Shown here: one piece after another, positions 61,266-64,000 of the stretch
Layout of the letters: every line of letters begins with the position of its first letter
How positions within the stretch are numbered: the first letter of the stretch is position 1
Assembly: GCA_003008705.1 (NCBI GenBank)
Contig: PDUO01000033.1
Span: forward strand, 3,223-67,222
From: Pezicula radicicola
Lineage: Eukaryota; Ascomycota; Leotiomycetes; Helotiales; Dermateaceae
Length of the DNA: 64,000 nt
Direction: 5' to 3'
The notes under the pieces: model-generated
Databases searched by the model: none
What the model saw: only the letters and a program-made list of their open reading frames with translations
Told to the model about the DNA's origin: nothing
Made by a program: the position numbers and the translations under genes

Positions 61266-62015
61266 ATGGAGCAAGTGTTCAAGACTGCAGAGTTGGTCGA
61301 ACAAATTCTCCTCCAACTCTCCATGAGAGATCTGCTGGTGCAAGCCCAACGTGTCTGCCCATATTTCCATCATGTGATAGTTTCCTCTCCTGTTCTACAG
61401 CAGAAGCTATTTTTCCAAGAGGACAACAGTTATGTCTTTATCAACGAACAAGAATATCAGTGTCAGATCAATCCACTCCTGCGCGACGCGTTTCCATCTC
61501 TCTTGGGAAATAAAGAGAACCATCCCGTGGGCACAGAGCTATATCTGAAGCTAGACTGGGACAAAAGCGACGCAAAATCCATCTCCTATAAAAGAAAGGA
61601 AGCCAGTTGGCGACACATGCTCGTTACACAACCTCCTATCTTTCTGTTGAAAGGGGTCCAGGACAGTCGCGCTATACGGAACGCGGAAAACGACTGGGAC
61701 AAACCATATGAGATTGAACTTCCAGACGGTCTCCGCATGGCCACTCTATATGACGTAGTACGCGAATACATCATCGAAGATTGGGTACATGTTTTCACGA
61801 TTAAATGGCCTATGGTCTCGGACCAGAAAGACCTTGAAACCGATTGTGCCCTGAAAAACCTGCTACCATGTTGCGATGCATCAATCACCATCACAATAAC
61901 GCATGTTATCCAGGATACTGTTGATGGGTTAGGGTTTGGTAATGGCTTTAAGAGTGACGCGCATCAGCCCTTGGTTGCAGACATCAATTATAAATACGTT
62001 GATTTTGATCGCTGA
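61266..62015 (+). CDS. F-box-like protein
   Basis: Intronless, 249 aa. Residues 4-50 form an F-box: VFKTAELVEQILLQLSMRDL, LVQAQRVCPYFHHVIVSSPV, then LQQKLFF, the arrangement seen in many fungal proteins that start with TTELLEQILL-type motifs. F-boxes bind Skp1 and recruit substrates to SCF ubiquitin ligases. The remainder (SWRHMLVTQPPI, LRMATLYDVVREYI) is conserved in these fungal proteins but has no named function. Such genes are numerous and variable in ascomycetes. The frame is intact. Confidence 0.82.
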   Translation: MEQVFKTAELVEQILLQLSMRDLLVQAQRVCPYFHHVIVSSPVLQQKLFFQEDNSYVFINEQEYQCQINPLLRDAFPSLLGNKENHPVGTELYLKLDWDKSDAKSISYKRKEASWRHMLVTQPPIFLLKGVQDSRAIRNAENDWDKPYEIELPDGLRMATLYDVVREYIIEDWVHVFTIKWPMVSDQKDLETDCALKNLLPCCDASITITITHVIQDTVDGLGFGNGFKSDAHQPLVADINYKYVDFDR

Positions 62016-62647
62016 AATATCTAAATATTTTGTTTGTACTTTGCTGGATATTCTGTATCAGTTCTTAGAAGATTATTAAAATTTTCTTTTTTCTTTGCTG
62101 CCGGCACTTATAGAAGTACAGAATCCATAAGTTCCGACATTCTGATCTCCCTTCTGACTCTTAATCGTACCCTACACACACCGAGGAATTGATGTTAATT
62201 TGGGATGATCCTGCTCATTTCAATTTAACAGCATCTTCATGATCTTTCCTCTAGTACTATCCCAAATGGGATATTACTCTAGTCAAATCCACACGGAGGC
62301 TGAACCCTTCTTCCAAAGCTTTTGTATTTGTGACGGCACGTACAAAATAGCCTAGAGGTGGCCTTTGTAGAGTTGCACAGTTCTAGCATTCTAAGCTAAG
62401 GAGAGAAGGAGATATCAAAGGGAGATTGATTGATTTGATTTGATTTATTCCCAATGGCAGTTCAGGGTAGGAATCGGTGCCTTATATAATTGGGGATCTG
62501 ATTACAATAATGTGATGTATAATGGCCAAAAGTCGATTATAGAATTGTAATCACTTCCTGTAGAGGAACCCCATTTGTAGGTAGCATAGAGACGTGGTAC
62601 TCTTATCAATAGTTTATATTTACGGATCATGCTTCTACTAATTATCT
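62016..62647. other. intergenic
   Basis: Spacer between the F-box-like gene and the aldo/keto reductase fragment. Nothing recognisable. Confidence 0.5.
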
Positions 62648-63271
62648 CTACTCCTGCCCGATCGCCTTCGGGGACCTTACAAACGCCAAAGGCGCAGAAG
62701 CAGCAAGAAGCCCACTAGCCTTACCAACGACTTTAGGATCCGGACCAATGAAATTGCTAGGAAAGCCAATATCGAAGGGTTTGACGCTCTCTAAATACTT
62801 GATTTGCTCCGACGTTAATTTAATCTTAAGCGCTTGAATATTGTCTTGAAGATATTCTACTTTGCGTCCGCCGACGAGAGGGAATACATTCGGTGCCTTG
62901 GACAAGACATATGCCAGGGCAATGGCTGTTACAGACTCGATGCCGTGTTCCGAAGCGACCTTGGAAAGTGCTTCACTTATCTTCTCTTCATCCGTAGTCT
63001 GATCTCCAGCATTGGAACTCTGAAGGTCCTCGGGTGTGAGATTTCGCAGAGTTTCACCCTTCTTTCTACGCTCCTCGAGAGCCTTTCTGCTTTGGAATTT
63101 GCCACCACCCAACACATCCCATGTTGCAAGAGCCATGCCAAAGTGCTGCGCCATTGGGATGATCTCCCGCTCAAAATCGCGCACCATGACGTTCCACCGA
63201 CCTTGGTAGATGCTGAATGGTGTCTTGCCATGGTCGAGGCCCAAACAAACCATATTTCCGTCTGAGCGCAA
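62648..63271 (-). pseudogene. aldo/keto reductase, N-terminally truncated
   Basis: A minus-strand frame of 207 codons covers the C-terminal half of a fungal aryl-alcohol-dehydrogenase-type aldo/keto reductase: HGKTPFSIYQGRWNVMVRDF, IIPMAQHFGMALATWDVLGG, GGKFQS, SVTAIALAYVLSKAPNVFPL, VGGRKVEYLQDNIQAL, ending PLAFVRSPKAIGQE. The catalytic Tyr/Asp/Lys and the first half of the barrel are missing. Upstream of HGKTPF the sequence leaves the family and enters repeat-rich DNA, so the gene appears cut by a rearrangement at about 63240. Any product from Met 63271 would be inactive as a reductase. Confidence 0.8.
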
Positions 63272-63414
63272 CTAACTAGTTACAGCTAAAAATGTGACTT
63301 TCTAGTTAAGTGATTGGTTGATTACCCTGGATTTACACAGTCGCAGCTTAGACGGTAATAGGGTTTGTTTGGGCCTGTACGAAGTAGATCCTTAGTTATT
63401 GTCGGTCTTAGCTT

Positions 63415-63489
63415 GTTAAGACCGACAACGGCTAGTTACGACCGACAACAGTTAGTTACGGCCGACAACGGCTAGTTAAGACCGATGAT
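63415..63489. repeat. 20-bp tandem repeat
   Basis: Three full units close to GTTACGACCGACAACGGCTA and a partial fourth. The first unit also forms the right arm of the adjacent palindrome. Confidence 0.85.
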
Positions 63490-63794
63490 TAGTACTTTAA
63501 GGATCTAAGCTGTAGCACTACAAGTATTGAAAAACACTTAGACCCAATAAAGGACAGGCTATAAAGGGATCTTGGCAATGGTTGATACTGTACTAATCCT
63601 ACTAGTAATTGCGGAGACTAGCAAAGCGGCCACCTAGAAAACCTAAACCAATTTTTATTTTGTTATAAACTTACTCTATGGTTGATTCGTTGATTACAAC
63701 GATCTGTTCTGACGTGCCTATGAATCGCTTAATTTATGAATCGGTTGTAGATTTAGTAAAGTATAGACTATCCTTATTAAAATTAGTAGATAGC

Positions 63795-63915
63795 CTATAA
63801 CTATAGGGTATACAACCTATAATTTTAGGGTACACAGCCTACAATTTTAGTGTGCACAACTTGTAATTTTAGTGTATATAACCTTATAATTTTAAGGTAT
63901 ATAAGCTTATACCTT
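63795..63915. repeat. 22-23-bp AT-rich tandem repeat
   Basis: About four diverged copies of a CCTATAATTTTAGGGTACAC-like unit. Similar TAGCCTRTA-type words occur inside the MITE-like element at 29921-30239, hinting at a common family. Confidence 0.65.
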
Positions 63916-64000
63916 TATAGTATTATATGATCATAACTCCCTTGGGCACACCCGTAGTGCCTGACCTGTAGTTCAAACAACAAATCGCCTCCTTGGGATC

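Larger units (their letters stand above)
63272..64000. repeat. repeat-rich edge region
   Basis: Contains a perfect 12-bp inverted repeat (63399-63410 against 63417-63428), a 20-bp tandem array at 63415-63489, outer GATCCTTA-type inverted flanks (63388 and about 63510), and a 22-23-bp AT-rich tandem array at 63795-63915. It looks like nested MITE or repeat debris. No gene. Confidence 0.7.

Noticed and set aside
61926..61940. GGGTTAGGGTTTGG as telomere-like repeat
   Set aside because: It lies inside the F-box-like coding sequence and encodes ordinary residues.
63415..63489. CRISPR-like array
   Set aside because: These are tandem repeats without spacers; a minisatellite.

Overview
The window looks like nuclear DNA of a filamentous ascomycete (Pezizomycotina). 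The support is many short introns (about 48-96 nt) with GT..AG ends and CTAAC/CTGAC-type branch sites, fungal-type protein families (hybrid histidine kinase, DHA2 MFS transporter, tannase-family esterase, BBE-like flavin oxidases, Tautomerase_3, bZIP), and very AT-rich, stop-filled blocks that resemble RIP-mutated repeats. I cannot name the species.

Layout. 1-2200 is an AT-rich RIP-like block. 2200-4900 holds no gene I can support. 4967-5630 is the 5' half of a Tc1/mariner transposase, which runs directly into the 3' end of a large hybrid histidine kinase (5636-9952, minus). 11897-13388 is a monoamine-oxidase-like gene with one in-frame stop, followed by an intact 14-TM MFS exporter (13973-15753). 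18332-19376 is a peroxisomal (SKL) enoyl-CoA isomerase. 20050-21578 holds two converging pseudogenes (nitronate monooxygenase and acetoacetate decarboxylase-like).

22690-29071 is the most coherent and least familiar unit. A metallo-beta-lactamase-fold hydrolase and a Pro-1 tautomerase occur twice (22690 and 24135; 26780 and 28649) around an SDR relic, with a bZIP regulator at 30347-31718 nearby. I read it as a small duplicated catabolic module; its substrate is unknown. 33912-35794 is a secreted carboxylesterase, and 39061-40872 a secreted tannase/feruloyl-esterase-family enzyme.

42022-52150 looks like a decaying specialised-metabolism or detoxification locus. It has a hAT transposase relic, a BBE-like flavin oxidase pseudogene cut by a 534-bp MITE with an 8-bp target duplication, a broken MFS transporter, an intact SDR and GST sharing a divergent promoter with repeated CGG-type sites, and a second damaged BBE-like oxidase. 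No backbone synthase is in the window.

52590-64000 carries Tc1 relics, a SET-MYND protein, an SMP-30-like lactonase, a CinA/PncC-like amidohydrolase with a G-homopolymer frameshift, an F-box-like protein, and an N-terminally truncated aldo/keto reductase beside repeats. Broken genes are common, and several lesions are C-to-T nonsense changes (CAG to TAG, CGA to TGA), as expected from mild RIP or general decay. All gene models are read from the sequence by eye; no alignment or search was run.
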